The notes under the pieces are model-generated. The model did not search any database. It worked only from the letters and a program-made list of their open reading frames with translations, and was not told the origin of the DNA. Source: Pseudomonas sp. UBA5706 (lineage in GTDB: Bacteria; Pseudomonadota; Gammaproteobacteria; Pseudomonadales; Pseudomonadaceae). From it: a DNA stretch of 64,000 bases. The position numbers were made by a program, and so were the translations under genes. Positions 18,301 to 26,653 of this stretch are shown piece by piece. The stretch lies in assembly GCF_002419965.1 (NCBI RefSeq), contig NZ_DIHC01000001.1, forward strand, positions 1 through 64,000. Reading direction: 5' to 3'. Position 1 is the stretch's first letter, and the number at the start of each line of letters is the position of its first letter.

Positions 18301-19860
18301 CCCAAGGGTAACGCATCGGTGAATGGCAACGGCGACTGGAGTCTTCCAGTAACGGGGCTTGCCGTAGGGACGCACAGTCTTAAGGCGCAGGCGCTATACG
18401 CTAATCGCCCCGAATCGACGGTCTGGAACGTGGTCGTTGCCAGCGCAATCGCGCCAACCATCAGCAGTATCCGGGACAGCGACGGCGACGAAATTGCCCC
18501 GAATGGCTTCACCGTCGACACCCGACTCACCCTCACGGGCAATGCCAATGCCAATCTTGAGGTAGAGATATTCGATGGCACCGCCTCCAAAGGCAGGGTC
18601 ACGGTCAATGGCAGCGGCGTCTGGACATCGACGCTCGAAAACCTTTCTGTTGCTTCACATTCGATGACGGCCAAGGCCCTGTACGGCAACGGTGCCACAT
18701 CATCGGTGCGCAACTTCACCATTGTCGCGTTGGTCAATCCAAGCATCACAAGCGTGGTCGATCCGCAGAACGCACCCATCGCCAATGGCGGGTCAACCTT
18801 TGCCAGCAGCGCGACCGCCTCGGGGCAGGCATCGATTCATCAAATGGTGGAAGTTTTCGATGGCACGGTCTCCAAAGGCACGGCTACCGCCAACGCCAGC
18901 GGTGCATGGTCTCACGTCGTCAGCGGCCTGGCCGTGGGAGCTCGCGCATTGACTGCCAAAGCGCTGTACGCGAACAACCCTGTATCAGCGCCATGGAGCT
19001 TTACGGTCAAGGCGGCAACGGTGCCGACGCTGCTCAGCGTGCGGGATTCGCGAGGAGAAGTCGCCAATGGCGGCTCGACCACGGACACCACGGTCACAGC
19101 CTCCGGCAAAGCCGCGCCTAACGAGCAGGTTCAGGTGCTCGACGGGACAGCGCCCAAGGGTAATGCATCGGTGAATGGCAACGGCGACTGGAGTCTTCCA
19201 GTAGCGGGGCTTGCCATAGGGGCGCACAGTCTCAAGGCCGTGGCCCAGTATGGGAGCGGACCTGAATCCAACATTCGAACCTTCGCTGTCAGGTCACCGG
19301 TGCCCGACTTTGTGCTGGATCCCACACCGGTTAATTTGAGTGGCAGGATCTATCTGCTTCCAGATTATGCAAACCTCGATCCTGTCAGTTGGCCTGCGGG
19401 CACTACTTACACCCGAGTGCCCAGCAGTGGTGTGGCGCCATACACCTACACCTCGAGCAATCCAGCGGTGATACGCGTCGATGCCAACGGCACGATCTAC
19501 TCACGAGGAAACGGCAGTGCCACGATCACGGTCACGGACAGCCAGGGGCGATCAGGCTCGTACCCGGTCAACGTCAGCAACGTCATTCACGTCATAGGAC
19601 TTGGGAACAGCCTCTATCGCGATGCAGTGAGTGCCGCGGCCAGCCGGAGCAAGCGGATACCCAGTTTGGCTGAGTTGAATGAGATTTATGCTGCGTATCT
19701 GGGCCGTTGGCCGATGGGTAACAGGCTTTACTGGTCAACCACACCAGGCTCAGGCCTATCGACGGTACGTTGTAAGAACCTGGTAACGGGGGGCTGGCAG
19801 GACCTGTCGACCAGGGTATTCCAGGTCGGCGGGGACTACGCCAATGTGGTCGCCATCTAG
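15358..19860 (+). CDS. Giant leaderless Ig-like repeat protein (1500 aa)
   Basis: Intact member of the family. Layout: head domain about residues 1-260 (PWSRMAVGDHV, VKLDFPGG, PGHSEL, DNGVDASWAARG, RLVWGDVPL). About five beta modules of roughly 110 aa follow to residue 840, most opening with LPAP and containing GD-x-I-x-L-x-W-x-G. Five Ig-like repeats of about 95 aa occupy residues 844-1314 (repeating V-x-D-S, FDT/VDT, EVFDG, KGTATANASGAW, KALYANNP elements). A BIG2-like region (YTYTSSNPAVIRVDANG) comes next, then a cap from about 1412 with IPSLAELNEIYAAYLG and RLYWST. No Sec signal, T1SS tail or barrel is seen. AAGGAACCTGACC precedes the ATG. The composition is adhesin-like, but the export route and function are unknown. 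Confidence 0.85.
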   Translation: MQRYTSTLFPPVNREPSTLALRPVLIAGLVTPVEDGDGGVNFNIVNDPYGMLAAVDPWSRMAVGDHVDIYWDTERVAQGDVGPDDVNERMFFLLDTQPITAGWAENVHYRLTRQGSSTPEDSVGLRIRVKLDFPGGLDREPHLPGHSELAAPGLPQEVIDNGVDASWAARGIPAEIAAYPGRAAYDTIRLVWGDVPLNHRVTPAEAAGRDPIVITVDQATVLAAGDARNLLVRYQVYDEVWNFSSDWSRSTYVDVEAGAQRLNAPVIKDAFNGVIDLGRLGADDVTVQIVMIGAPFERNDTVTLTWLGTPATGEPVIYTKVVAVTSVPAVLEISVPNADIRAINGGNGRATYVLTKANGDPPQSSKRATARVTGQIPLPAPAVLEAVGNTLDPTLDRAHVQIPVYDKMANGDLIDMIWLGTQQNGAPHLYEGQHIVSASEVGNVIYIPVPEHDIAILANGTLDVSYRVSNDTLRPLDVRVSDHLNLTIAQRRAELPAPSVDEAPDGVLDPEQVPIHATLRVPYTGTAVGDLLTWYWQAESPDGTDQDSIPITYPIAGQPVTFFIPRALIEPSLNTIVKVFYSLELASTGQFQYSQVLDLTIGKLIGELPAPQVLEATGTALDPMQALNGATVRVRYASMDLQDVITLTWLGSPGAGSPADQQVTGSATGQVDFPIPASVIGANIGQRVSVVYKVKRSTTEKQSEFLLLDVTPIPDSQLPTPLIAQANAQTKVLNLATFVGNATTTVAKWPFIATGQRVWLRLEGVTESGGPHAIVLLDGAELTGAQIGSGLSESVLRTALEKLGQDTTLTVVCKVAFNGVADEYSALPLPMSVYEFKLHHDWVTPIIVSVKDSKGEVTEGGTTFDINLTLSGTGTLDTELEMLDGPTRLTTAHTDLNGAWTVDLTNQRPKGYRITARALDGSGLVSQQRTYEVLANITPTIEQVRDSRGALGNGGTTVDTTVAASGKAAPNEQVQVLDGTAPKGNASVNGNGDWSLPVTGLAVGTHSLKAQALYANRPESTVWNVVVASAIAPTISSIRDSDGDEIAPNGFTVDTRLTLTGNANANLEVEIFDGTASKGRVTVNGSGVWTSTLENLSVASHSMTAKALYGNGATSSVRNFTIVALVNPSITSVVDPQNAPIANGGSTFASSATASGQASIHQMVEVFDGTVSKGTATANASGAWSHVVSGLAVGARALTAKALYANNPVSAPWSFTVKAATVPTLLSVRDSRGEVANGGSTTDTTVTASGKAAPNEQVQVLDGTAPKGNASVNGNGDWSLPVAGLAIGAHSLKAVAQYGSGPESNIRTFAVRSPVPDFVLDPTPVNLSGRIYLLPDYANLDPVSWPAGTTYTRVPSSGVAPYTYTSSNPAVIRVDANGTIYSRGNGSATITVTDSQGRSGSYPVNVSNVIHVIGLGNSLYRDAVSAAASRSKRIPSLAELNEIYAAYLGRWPMGNRLYWSTTPGSGLSTVRCKNLVTGGWQDLSTRVFQVGGDYANVVAI
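18230..18390 (+). repeat. Near-identical Ig-repeat DNA, copy A
   Basis: About 160 bp encoding KAAPNEQVQVLDGTAPKGNA and flanks. It is almost identical at base level to 19082-19242, exactly 852 bp (three repeat units) downstream. Such identity between non-adjacent repeats indicates recent duplication or gene conversion. Confidence 0.8.
19082..19242 (+). repeat. Near-identical Ig-repeat DNA, copy B
   Basis: Second copy of the segment at 18230-18390, with only a few substitutions by eye (for example GTAGCGGGG for GTAACGGGG). The two copies lie in Ig-like repeats 2 and 5 of the 1500-aa protein. Confidence 0.8.
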
Positions 19861-19865
19861 AAAAC

Positions 19866-19897
19866 AGCCCACTGAGCGATTCATCGCTCAGTGGGCT
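19866..19897. terminator. Bidirectional terminator between the giant Ig gene and the autotransporter
   Basis: Perfect 15-bp arms AGCCCACTGAGCGAT / ATCGCTCAGTGGGCT around TC, flanked by AAAA on the left and TTTT on the right. It serves the + gene ending at 19860 and the - gene ending at 19904. Confidence 0.92.
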
Positions 19898-19903
19898 TTT
19901 CTA

Positions 19904-22834
19904 TTACCAGCTATACCGCAAACCGACGTTCGCGCCGAATGGCTGTTCGATATGCTGACCATTGGAGTAATCGAAGTCGGCGTGCAACTGCAGGTTATCG
20001 GAGAAGGCAACCGCAACACCGGCGCCCAGCTCCGCACGGGAACCGGACAGATCGTTGTTGAACGTGTTGTTGTTGACCTGAACCTTGTTGTTTTTCGCGA
20101 ACTCATGCACACCGGCTGCCCGAACGTAAGGCTGCACCACCTTACCGTCGCTGAGCGTGAAATTGCGGCCTGCCGTGGCGCCGACTTTACCCAGGAGTGA
20201 GCGCGTACGATCGCCTTCGGCCTGCATGTCGTTGTTCAGATGATAATCCTTGCCCTGAATGACGACTGCGGAGAGCTGGGTAAAAGGCTCGACGAAATAA
20301 CCGTCGTCCAGTTTGATGTGGCGGCCAAACTCGACCGAACCACCGACACCGGAGTTGTCGTAATCACCCTTGGCGCGTGTACCGTCGCTGATGCTCACTT
20401 TCGAGTCGTTGCGAAAGCGGTTGGCCTTGATGACGCCGTCGAAATAGTACCCGCTTGCCTGATCCAGCCACGTGGTATAGAGACCTGCGTAGTAACTTTT
20501 TACAGTGCCTGACGTACCGCGATTCAGATCAAGATCAGACTTACTGTGGCCAGCAAGCACACCGACCAGCCACTGACCGTCGCCGACCGGCAGCGGCGCA
20601 TCGGCACCCAGGGAGAAACCCTGCTGCGTCTGCTGATAACCAACGCCCGACGACTCACTTACATTGTACTTGTTGCCGTAGGTCCGAACCCAGCCACCGG
20701 CCTTGCCACCGTTAAAGCGCAGTTCACCCATACGGCTGCGCAACGAGGTCAGCTCGCCGTACCAGACGGTCGGCGCGGTATTGAAAAGCGCTAGCACCGA
20801 AGCCGTACCGGGGCTGATAGTCTTGGTACTCGGATCGAGGAACCAATCAGTGCCACTGGAACCGTTGTCCACTGAATTCAGTGCATATGAAAAAGTGCCG
20901 ACGTCCACCACGCCTGCCCCCGCCAGGGCAAATGTCGCATCCCCGCCGCCGGTGCGCACCACCGTCAGTGGCTCGGGCGACACCGGGTCGACACCGGAAC
21001 CGGCGATCAGCAGGGAATGGGTGCCTGTGGCAGACCCTGTCACGTTCAAAACGTCATGCTGGTTGGTGGCGAAATCAGCATCCATGACGAAGGTGCCGTT
21101 ACCGGCCAGGGTTCCGACATCCAGCTGGAAGAACTCATCGGGGGCCCCGAACTTCACCGTACCGTCGTTGATGGACAGCACGCCGACACTGTTGGAAGCA
21201 ACCATGTTCCAGAGTGACTGCCCAGCCAGCGTGAGGCCTTCAACATTGATCAGGTTGCCAGTGAATTGCGAGCCGTTCTGCAGCGTCAGAGTGCCGTTAC
21301 GACCGTCGGTGATCGTGTAATCGCCTGTAAACGCACTGCGCTCCAGCGCAACGCTGTCAACGTTGCTCACGTTGCCAGTGAACTGCGAGCCATTGCGCAA
21401 CGTGAGGTCCCCCGTGCGGATGTCACTGATGGTGTAATCACCGTCGAACGAACTGCCGTCCAGCCTGGCACGGTCGACATTGATCAGGTTACCGGTGAAC
21501 TGCGAGCCGTTCTGCAGCGTCAGAGTGCTGTTACGACCGTCGGTGATCGTGTAATCACCTGTGAACGCACTGCGCTCCAGCGCAACGCTGTCAACATTGT
21601 TCACGTTGCCATTGAACTGCGAGCCATTGCGCAACGTGAGGTCGCCAGTGCGGGTGTCGCCAATGGCGTAATTACCCTCGAACGAACTGCCGTCCAGCGT
21701 GGCGCGGTCGACATTGGTCAGGTTGCCCGTGAACTGCGAGCCGTTCTGAAGGGTCAGGTTGGCAGTACGGCTATCATTGACCATGTATTCTCCGGTGAAC
21801 GAGCTGCCGTCCAGCGCCGCACTGTCGACATTGATCAGGTTGCCGGTCAGGCTGGAGTTATTGGCCATCGTCACGTGCGCGCTGCTGGTCTGGTCAGCGC
21901 TAATGTCGCCGGTCAGCGAAGCATTATCGAAAGTAAAGTTGCCCGTGCTGCCGTTGGTGACAGCGAATGTGCCGTTGAGCAAACTGTTGCGTACAAGGGC
22001 GTTGAGCGTGGCGTCACCGTTGATTTCCAGCGCATTGCCGTTGCCACCCTTCAACGTAGTGCCGTCCAACAACTGGAGGTTGGCAACCAGACCCAGGCCG
22101 AGACCGTCGAAGGCGATGGCTGCACCGTTGTCGCCCGTAACTGACGTACTGGAAAGGCTCATTGTCCCTTCGCGCGGAGCGGTGGGATCAGCGAAGTATT
22201 GGATGCCGTTGAGGCCGCCATGCACCGAGCCGCCCGTCACGCCGATTTCGGAAGAAAAAGCCCTGAGCCCAAAACCGTCGGCGCGCACGCCACTGACCTG
22301 AACGTTGTTCAAAATGAGCGTGCTGTGGACCGAGGTACTGACTCCCCCCAGGCTGCCCGTTACTGAACCACCACTCATCGTTACAGCGGAGCCTTGGCCA
22401 GTAGAACCGGCCGAGTTCAATTCCAGACCTGTGGCGAATGCATTAGTTGTGGCGTTGATATCGGAATTGAGAATTTGTGCACTACTGGCAGTAAGTCTAA
22501 GTCCGGCACTGGCGGCACCACCGGTAATGTTCGCGCCTGCGATATCAGCCTGCGAGCCGATACCGAGGGTGATGTTTTCCGCTGAACTGCCGTCCGTCAT
22601 ATTTAAAGTCGCGGCCGTGGTCCTGATGGACTGGGTGTTGGCGCCATTGACATTGAGTGTTGCACCGCTTTGCACCTCCCAACTGTCCAGCAGCTCTCCA
22701 GGACGCAGTGTCCGGGTTTCCCCAGGGGCGACGATCGATAAGCCATGAACGACGGGGCTGATGCCGAACAGCACAAAAGAACCAACGGCAGAGCGAACGA
22801 GCAAAGACATCCGTGTTGCCTTGAATACGGGCAT
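19904..22834 (-). CDS. Pertactin-like type Va autotransporter
   Basis: 976-aa self-secreted surface protein. The N-terminal signal is about residues 1-30 (MPVFKATRMSLLVRSAVGS, then a hydrophobic core). A beta-helical passenger rich in short N/G/T motifs follows. It includes about five tandem 39-aa repeats (consensus N-V-D-x-x-x-L-x-x-S-x-F-x-G, then LTLQNGSQFTGN) encoded at roughly 21240-21830. A pertactin-like linker precedes a C-terminal 12-strand barrel (about residues 715-976, from GGWVRTYGNKYNVSES to a final aromatic in GLRYSW). The ATG at 22834 follows AAGGAACTCGTT and gives a proper signal; a longer frame to 22873 adds 13 residues. It is probably an adhesin or biofilm factor. It sits within the Ig-like cluster, which is suggestive only. 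Confidence 0.88.
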   Translation of the reverse strand: MPVFKATRMSLLVRSAVGSFVLFGISPVVHGLSIVAPGETRTLRPGELLDSWEVQSGATLNVNGANTQSIRTTAATLNMTDGSSAENITLGIGSQADIAGANITGGAASAGLRLTASSAQILNSDINATTNAFATGLELNSAGSTGQGSAVTMSGGSVTGSLGGVSTSVHSTLILNNVQVSGVRADGFGLRAFSSEIGVTGGSVHGGLNGIQYFADPTAPREGTMSLSSTSVTGDNGAAIAFDGLGLGLVANLQLLDGTTLKGGNGNALEINGDATLNALVRNSLLNGTFAVTNGSTGNFTFDNASLTGDISADQTSSAHVTMANNSSLTGNLINVDSAALDGSSFTGEYMVNDSRTANLTLQNGSQFTGNLTNVDRATLDGSSFEGNYAIGDTRTGDLTLRNGSQFNGNVNNVDSVALERSAFTGDYTITDGRNSTLTLQNGSQFTGNLINVDRARLDGSSFDGDYTISDIRTGDLTLRNGSQFTGNVSNVDSVALERSAFTGDYTITDGRNGTLTLQNGSQFTGNLINVEGLTLAGQSLWNMVASNSVGVLSINDGTVKFGAPDEFFQLDVGTLAGNGTFVMDADFATNQHDVLNVTGSATGTHSLLIAGSGVDPVSPEPLTVVRTGGGDATFALAGAGVVDVGTFSYALNSVDNGSSGTDWFLDPSTKTISPGTASVLALFNTAPTVWYGELTSLRSRMGELRFNGGKAGGWVRTYGNKYNVSESSGVGYQQTQQGFSLGADAPLPVGDGQWLVGVLAGHSKSDLDLNRGTSGTVKSYYAGLYTTWLDQASGYYFDGVIKANRFRNDSKVSISDGTRAKGDYDNSGVGGSVEFGRHIKLDDGYFVEPFTQLSAVVIQGKDYHLNNDMQAEGDRTRSLLGKVGATAGRNFTLSDGKVVQPYVRAAGVHEFAKNNKVQVNNNTFNNDLSGSRAELGAGVAVAFSDNLQLHADFDYSNGQHIEQPFGANVGLRYSW
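21240..21830. repeat. 117-bp tandem repeats in the autotransporter passenger
   Basis: Five units of 117 bp (39 aa). Alternate units are more alike, giving a 234-bp higher-order repeat: TLQNGSQF-type units alternate with TLRNGSQF-type units. They are in frame, so copy-number change would only lengthen or shorten the passenger. Confidence 0.75.
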
Positions 22835-22933
22835 AACGAGTTCCTTGAGTAAGTGGAGGGCCTCCGACTGCAAGAAAAAAATAAGGGTCGAAGGAAACTG
22901 GCGCGAAGACTACCGACCTCACTGCCAGTAAGA

Positions 22934-22973
22934 TGTAGGATATTTCCGTGGTCTATGAGCGAAGCATCCTACA
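22934..22973. repeat. Inverted repeat upstream of the autotransporter
   Basis: TGTAGGAT (22934-22941) and ATCCTACA (22966-22973), with a 24-bp spacer, about 100 bp before the autotransporter start. It may be a regulatory site or hairpin; role unknown. Confidence 0.4.
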
Positions 22974-23053
22974 GCGACGGAAGGAAGTTGAATTTCACAT
23001 GCGTAAAACAGCGAACTGTGCGTGCAACGTTTTCTAACTCCGACCGTATAAGC

Positions 23054-23078
23054 AAAGCCGGATGTATCATCCGGCTTT
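23054..23078 (-). terminator. Terminator-like hairpin after the 665-aa repeat protein gene
   Basis: Perfect 11-bp arms AAAGCCGGATG / CATCCGGCTTT with a 3-nt loop, just past the stop codon at 23091 on the minus strand. The T-tract is short. Confidence 0.65.
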
Positions 23079-23090
23079 ACTGTTTAGTGC

Positions 23091-25088
23091 CTAGTTCCTG
23101 TTAAGGAAAGGCGGGAAGCATGTGCCTCCTGGCGTGGTTGTCGATGCATAGATCTGTGCGCTGCCAATTTTGACCGGCGCGCCGCTGGTCCGGTAGGTCA
23201 CTTTGACAAGACCTAACGCTCCGATAGGAAGGAGATGATCCTCATAAGGTTCCACTTGCAGCGTAAAACCCTCCTCGATCTGAGTAGCCGTTAATGTAAT
23301 GGTATCGCTCCACTCATCACCGGCCGGCACATTCCCTAGATAGTCGCTGTACCCTTGAACGATCACCTCGATTTCATCGCCTTCTTCCAATGCTCCTGGA
23401 TTAGGTGGAATTGCTACATTCAAATGATGATCTGAACCGACGAAAGATCTGCAATTGAGAATGGGGGTGACGCCGTCGTTCATCAAATCTGCATCCGGGA
23501 AATCCGGCGCAGATAACTCGACAATCACCGCCTCACTGACATCTACCCCGGTCGGAGGGCACATCTCATAGTTGCCCCCTGTGACCTGATCGAGAGTGTA
23601 GAAAACCGGCACATCAGTACTGACCGGCCCTTTGTCGATGGTGTCCCAAGCGATGGTGAAGGTGTGAGGCAGACCGGCGTCTGCCGCGTCTGGCTCATAT
23701 TCATCGGCCAGGTTATCGAAATTGCCCCAATACAATCTCAGCCGAGAACCCGTGTCGATAGGATCATGCAGCTCCACAACCGCCGTTGCATCCAAACCAA
23801 TATCGTCGGCGTTGATCTTGTTGTCCTCGGCGTTGGCACCGCCCCCGCGAACGGTAACCGGTTTAAGGTTCGGGTTGATTGGATCGGGCCTTTCGGGGTT
23901 GACCGGGCCAGGCACGTACAGATCCACTTCGACGGTGACGAGATCGGAGTCGAATCTCCTTCTACCGCGCTCCACCCGATAACCAACCTGTGTGGGCACG
24001 GGAGTCGTGGAAGCTCCGAAAGCCTGCGCCAGAGCACTGTAAGGAATTTTCACCTGGATCGTATCGCCCGGGTTAATAACAATATTAGGGGCAATTTCGA
24101 CGCCTCCCCATGTCACCACGATACGATCGTTGTTTTGCCAGTTCGCATACCGCTCGATCATTACGCTATCGCGCCCCTCGCGTATATCGTCCAGATTGAA
24201 CTGTGTATCGCTGTCTTCGATCCCGGGTACACGGGGTGCTGGCAACGGCTCAATGGGCAACGGCATGATAAGCAGATCGACCACAGCCGCATCGGACGCC
24301 TGTCCGCGGTTACCCACCTTATCCAACAGTCGGTAGGTTATATACAGTCTCCCGTCCGGCAGAGCGCGCAGACGGTCACCGGGAATGAGCACTTCGCGAG
24401 TCACAGAATCCAATGACCCCTCATAGGCGGGTGTCCCGTCGGGGTCGGGCGTCGTTGCGCCCACAAAAACCTGCACCGTATCGCCCAGTTGCTCATCGTT
24501 ATAGGCCGGAATAACCACTGCCAGCATATCGCCATTGGCGGCCAGATATGCATCGGTCACGCCTTCTGCCCTGATCAGCGCGTCATCGCGGAACGTCAGT
24601 GCGTCGGGGGACTGGCCGCCATAGTGAGGCGCTTGTTGGTCAATGATGAACGCGACCTCAACAGATTCCTCCTCAATATTGTTGTAGGTCCTGATCCTGT
24701 AGCGCAGCAGGTATTGACCATGACCGGGAAAGTTCTCTTGACTGAAGGTGACCGGCTTGTCGGGTCCATCCGGAAGCGTCGGGCCGGGAATCAAAAGCTC
24801 CTGCGCCGTTCTCCAGCTCAGGTCATCGCGGAGTCGGTATTGGAATGTGAGGATGTCGGAAAATATTGGCAGGGGAGAACCATTAGGCCAGGCGGGAATC
24901 TGGATCACCATGTCCTTTACCTGATCCTCGCGAGGGACCAGACCGGCGAAGTCTGGATCACCTCCCCACCATACCGGTAATTTGGGGGCACTGAGTTCCT
25001 GAACCCCAGCGCCACTGCGTGAGCGATTTCCCTTTTCCACATACTTGTTTACATAGTATTGAGCGATTGTTTTTTGCTGAGCGTCCAT
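23091..25088 (-). CDS. Ig-like/beta-module repeat protein with C-terminal GGTCxPP motif (665 aa)
   Basis: 665-aa protein without a signal peptide; it begins MDAQQKTIAQYYVNKYVEKG. It consists of about five beta modules of 100-125 aa. Recurrent elements are FRYRIRTYNN-like strands, GDTVQVFVG and GDEIEVIVQG turns, and ITYRLLDKVGN. It ends GGTCFPP. It is paralogous to the next gene on the minus strand and has the same GD-x-I-x-L-x-W grammar as the plus-strand giant protein. Cys546 and Cys657 bracket the last module. The ATG at 25088 has AAGGAG eight bases upstream; an in-frame ATG at 25130 lacks this. Product and export route are unknown. An invasin-like or fibre-like structural role is a guess. 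Confidence 0.78.
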   Translation of the reverse strand: MDAQQKTIAQYYVNKYVEKGNRSRSGAGVQELSAPKLPVWWGGDPDFAGLVPREDQVKDMVIQIPAWPNGSPLPIFSDILTFQYRLRDDLSWRTAQELLIPGPTLPDGPDKPVTFSQENFPGHGQYLLRYRIRTYNNIEEESVEVAFIIDQQAPHYGGQSPDALTFRDDALIRAEGVTDAYLAANGDMLAVVIPAYNDEQLGDTVQVFVGATTPDPDGTPAYEGSLDSVTREVLIPGDRLRALPDGRLYITYRLLDKVGNRGQASDAAVVDLLIMPLPIEPLPAPRVPGIEDSDTQFNLDDIREGRDSVMIERYANWQNNDRIVVTWGGVEIAPNIVINPGDTIQVKIPYSALAQAFGASTTPVPTQVGYRVERGRRRFDSDLVTVEVDLYVPGPVNPERPDPINPNLKPVTVRGGGANAEDNKINADDIGLDATAVVELHDPIDTGSRLRLYWGNFDNLADEYEPDAADAGLPHTFTIAWDTIDKGPVSTDVPVFYTLDQVTGGNYEMCPPTGVDVSEAVIVELSAPDFPDADLMNDGVTPILNCRSFVGSDHHLNVAIPPNPGALEEGDEIEVIVQGYSDYLGNVPAGDEWSDTITLTATQIEEGFTLQVEPYEDHLLPIGALGLVKVTYRTSGAPVKIGSAQIYASTTTPGGTCFPPFLNRN

Positions 25089-25288
25089 GACAACTCTCCT
25101 TGTATATAGATATATAAACTTCCATTTCACTGTTCCCGCAATAACTGCAGGGCTTCACAAACGGGGAATAACTGAGCACGCGGGTTTACTTGAAAAAATG
25201 ACCACCGGTGAGTGCAATTGATACTTTGCTGTTAAGCAACTTGACAAGCAGCGGACGGGTTCCAAATAGCGCTGCATCTCTCACGGGA

Positions 25289-26557
25289 TTAAATAGCCTT
25301 GGGGGGCTCGCATGTTCCACCGGCCGCTAACTTACGAGTGATTTTCACCAGCCCTTCATAAGAAATAGCCGATTGCCCGTTACTTTTTTTCAATCGATAA
25401 CGAGCGATCGCAGAACCTTCCAGGATGGGTTCGATGTGCGGCACATAGGGTTCAATCAACATGTCCTTGGAACCTGCCGACAGGTCTGCCGCGCTCACGG
25501 TGCCCGGAAACTCACCCTCGGTGCCCTCGATGGGTGTTATACCATTGAGGGTTTCATAACCCTGCCAGGACAGGAGGATTTCGTCGCCCACAGCGACTTC
25601 CCCTGGCGGGAAAGGCAGCCGGACCCTGATACCGTTCCAGGGTTCATTTGCGCAATTGATGTATCCATAAATAGTGGCATCCGGAAATTCCGGTTCTGGC
25701 AAGTCGGGTAACTCTGGAATAGGTACCAATTGCACATCGACGGCGGTTTGCAACGAAAAAGGGGTTTCGTTTCCTGCCCGATCACGGACTTTATACGTCA
25801 GGTAAAACGTGCCGTCTTCGCCGGAAGACCGAATGGCATCCCCTGATAGATTCAATCGAATATCCCCGGACACGATCTCCTGCGCCGTCACGGTTTTCGT
25901 ATCGATTGGGCTAGACGTCGGTGGATTGTTCTGCGACCAGTAGAGACTGATGACGTCGCCCTCACGGGCATCCAGATACAACGGCTGTGGGACGCGCAAT
26001 TCAACATGGTCGCCATGACCGGCCAGGTATTCTTCAGTGATCCTGCCGTCCGCCAGATCATCCGGCAGCAGCAGCGGTTGGAGCTGCTTGTCGAAACTCG
26101 GCGGCAGGCTGTCAAATGTAACATTGCGGATATTCGATCCGCTGAAATAGCCGTTGAAACTTTTGACCACGTAACGGACTTCGCATCGTCCGTCAGTCGG
26201 CAAAGCGGATTTTTCGATGAACAGGGGGTACGGAAAGTCCCCGGGATCGAGCGGTCCCGGAAACGCCATGCTGCGGACTTCATAGTCACCTGGCCCGGTT
26301 TTGAAATACAGCACCAACTGATCATTAAGTCCTGGCGGGGCAGGCACTGGCCAGAGCGGCACTCTGACTTCCAGATCCCTGAGATGACTGCCGACAGGCA
26401 TTAACCCCTCAGGGTCATTCGCATCGATTACCCCGACCACCTCCACTTCTCCAAGGTCCATGGGGACGGGTTCAAAATTGACATCGAGATAGAAGTCGGC
26501 GTCAAGTCCGAGGTTCAGACCCAGCCCGCTGACGGTTGAAGCGTCGTCATTGACCAT
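25289..26557 (-). CDS. Ig-like/beta-module repeat protein with C-terminal GGTCxPP motif (422 aa)
   Basis: 422-aa paralogue of the following minus-strand gene. It has three to four beta modules: VRVPLWPVPAPPGLNDQLVL, then HVELRVPQPLYLDAREGD with DVISLYWSQN, and a last module VRLPFPPGEVAVGDEILLSW. It ends GGTCEPPKAI. Cys302 and Cys416 match, in place and spacing, the two late cysteines of the 665-aa protein (114 against 111 residues apart). No signal peptide or membrane helix is seen; the start MVNDDASTVSG is hydrophilic. The ATG at 26557 has a weak GGAGTGG site. The gap to the next gene is about 200 bp, so they may be co-transcribed or have separate promoters. Function unknown. Confidence 0.75.
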   Translation of the reverse strand: MVNDDASTVSGLGLNLGLDADFYLDVNFEPVPMDLGEVEVVGVIDANDPEGLMPVGSHLRDLEVRVPLWPVPAPPGLNDQLVLYFKTGPGDYEVRSMAFPGPLDPGDFPYPLFIEKSALPTDGRCEVRYVVKSFNGYFSGSNIRNVTFDSLPPSFDKQLQPLLLPDDLADGRITEEYLAGHGDHVELRVPQPLYLDAREGDVISLYWSQNNPPTSSPIDTKTVTAQEIVSGDIRLNLSGDAIRSSGEDGTFYLTYKVRDRAGNETPFSLQTAVDVQLVPIPELPDLPEPEFPDATIYGYINCANEPWNGIRVRLPFPPGEVAVGDEILLSWQGYETLNGITPIEGTEGEFPGTVSAADLSAGSKDMLIEPYVPHIEPILEGSAIARYRLKKSNGQSAISYEGLVKITRKLAAGGTCEPPKAI

Positions 26558-26653
26558 TAGATGCCACTCCAGTCCATGGAAAGGAATTGTCTGCCGGGTG
26601 TCAGGACGGATATACCGCCGACAGAAGAACTGGATTCATTAGATGCGCCTGCA

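Noticed and set aside
15358..19860. Giant Ig-like protein considered as a LapA-type T1SS adhesin or intimin-type inverse autotransporter
   Set aside because: No glycine-rich RTX or retention modules, no T1SS genes, no N-terminal signal or barrel.
21240..21830. Regular repeats considered as a CRISPR array
   Set aside because: Repeats are 117 bp, contiguous and in frame within an autotransporter; there are no spacers or cas genes.
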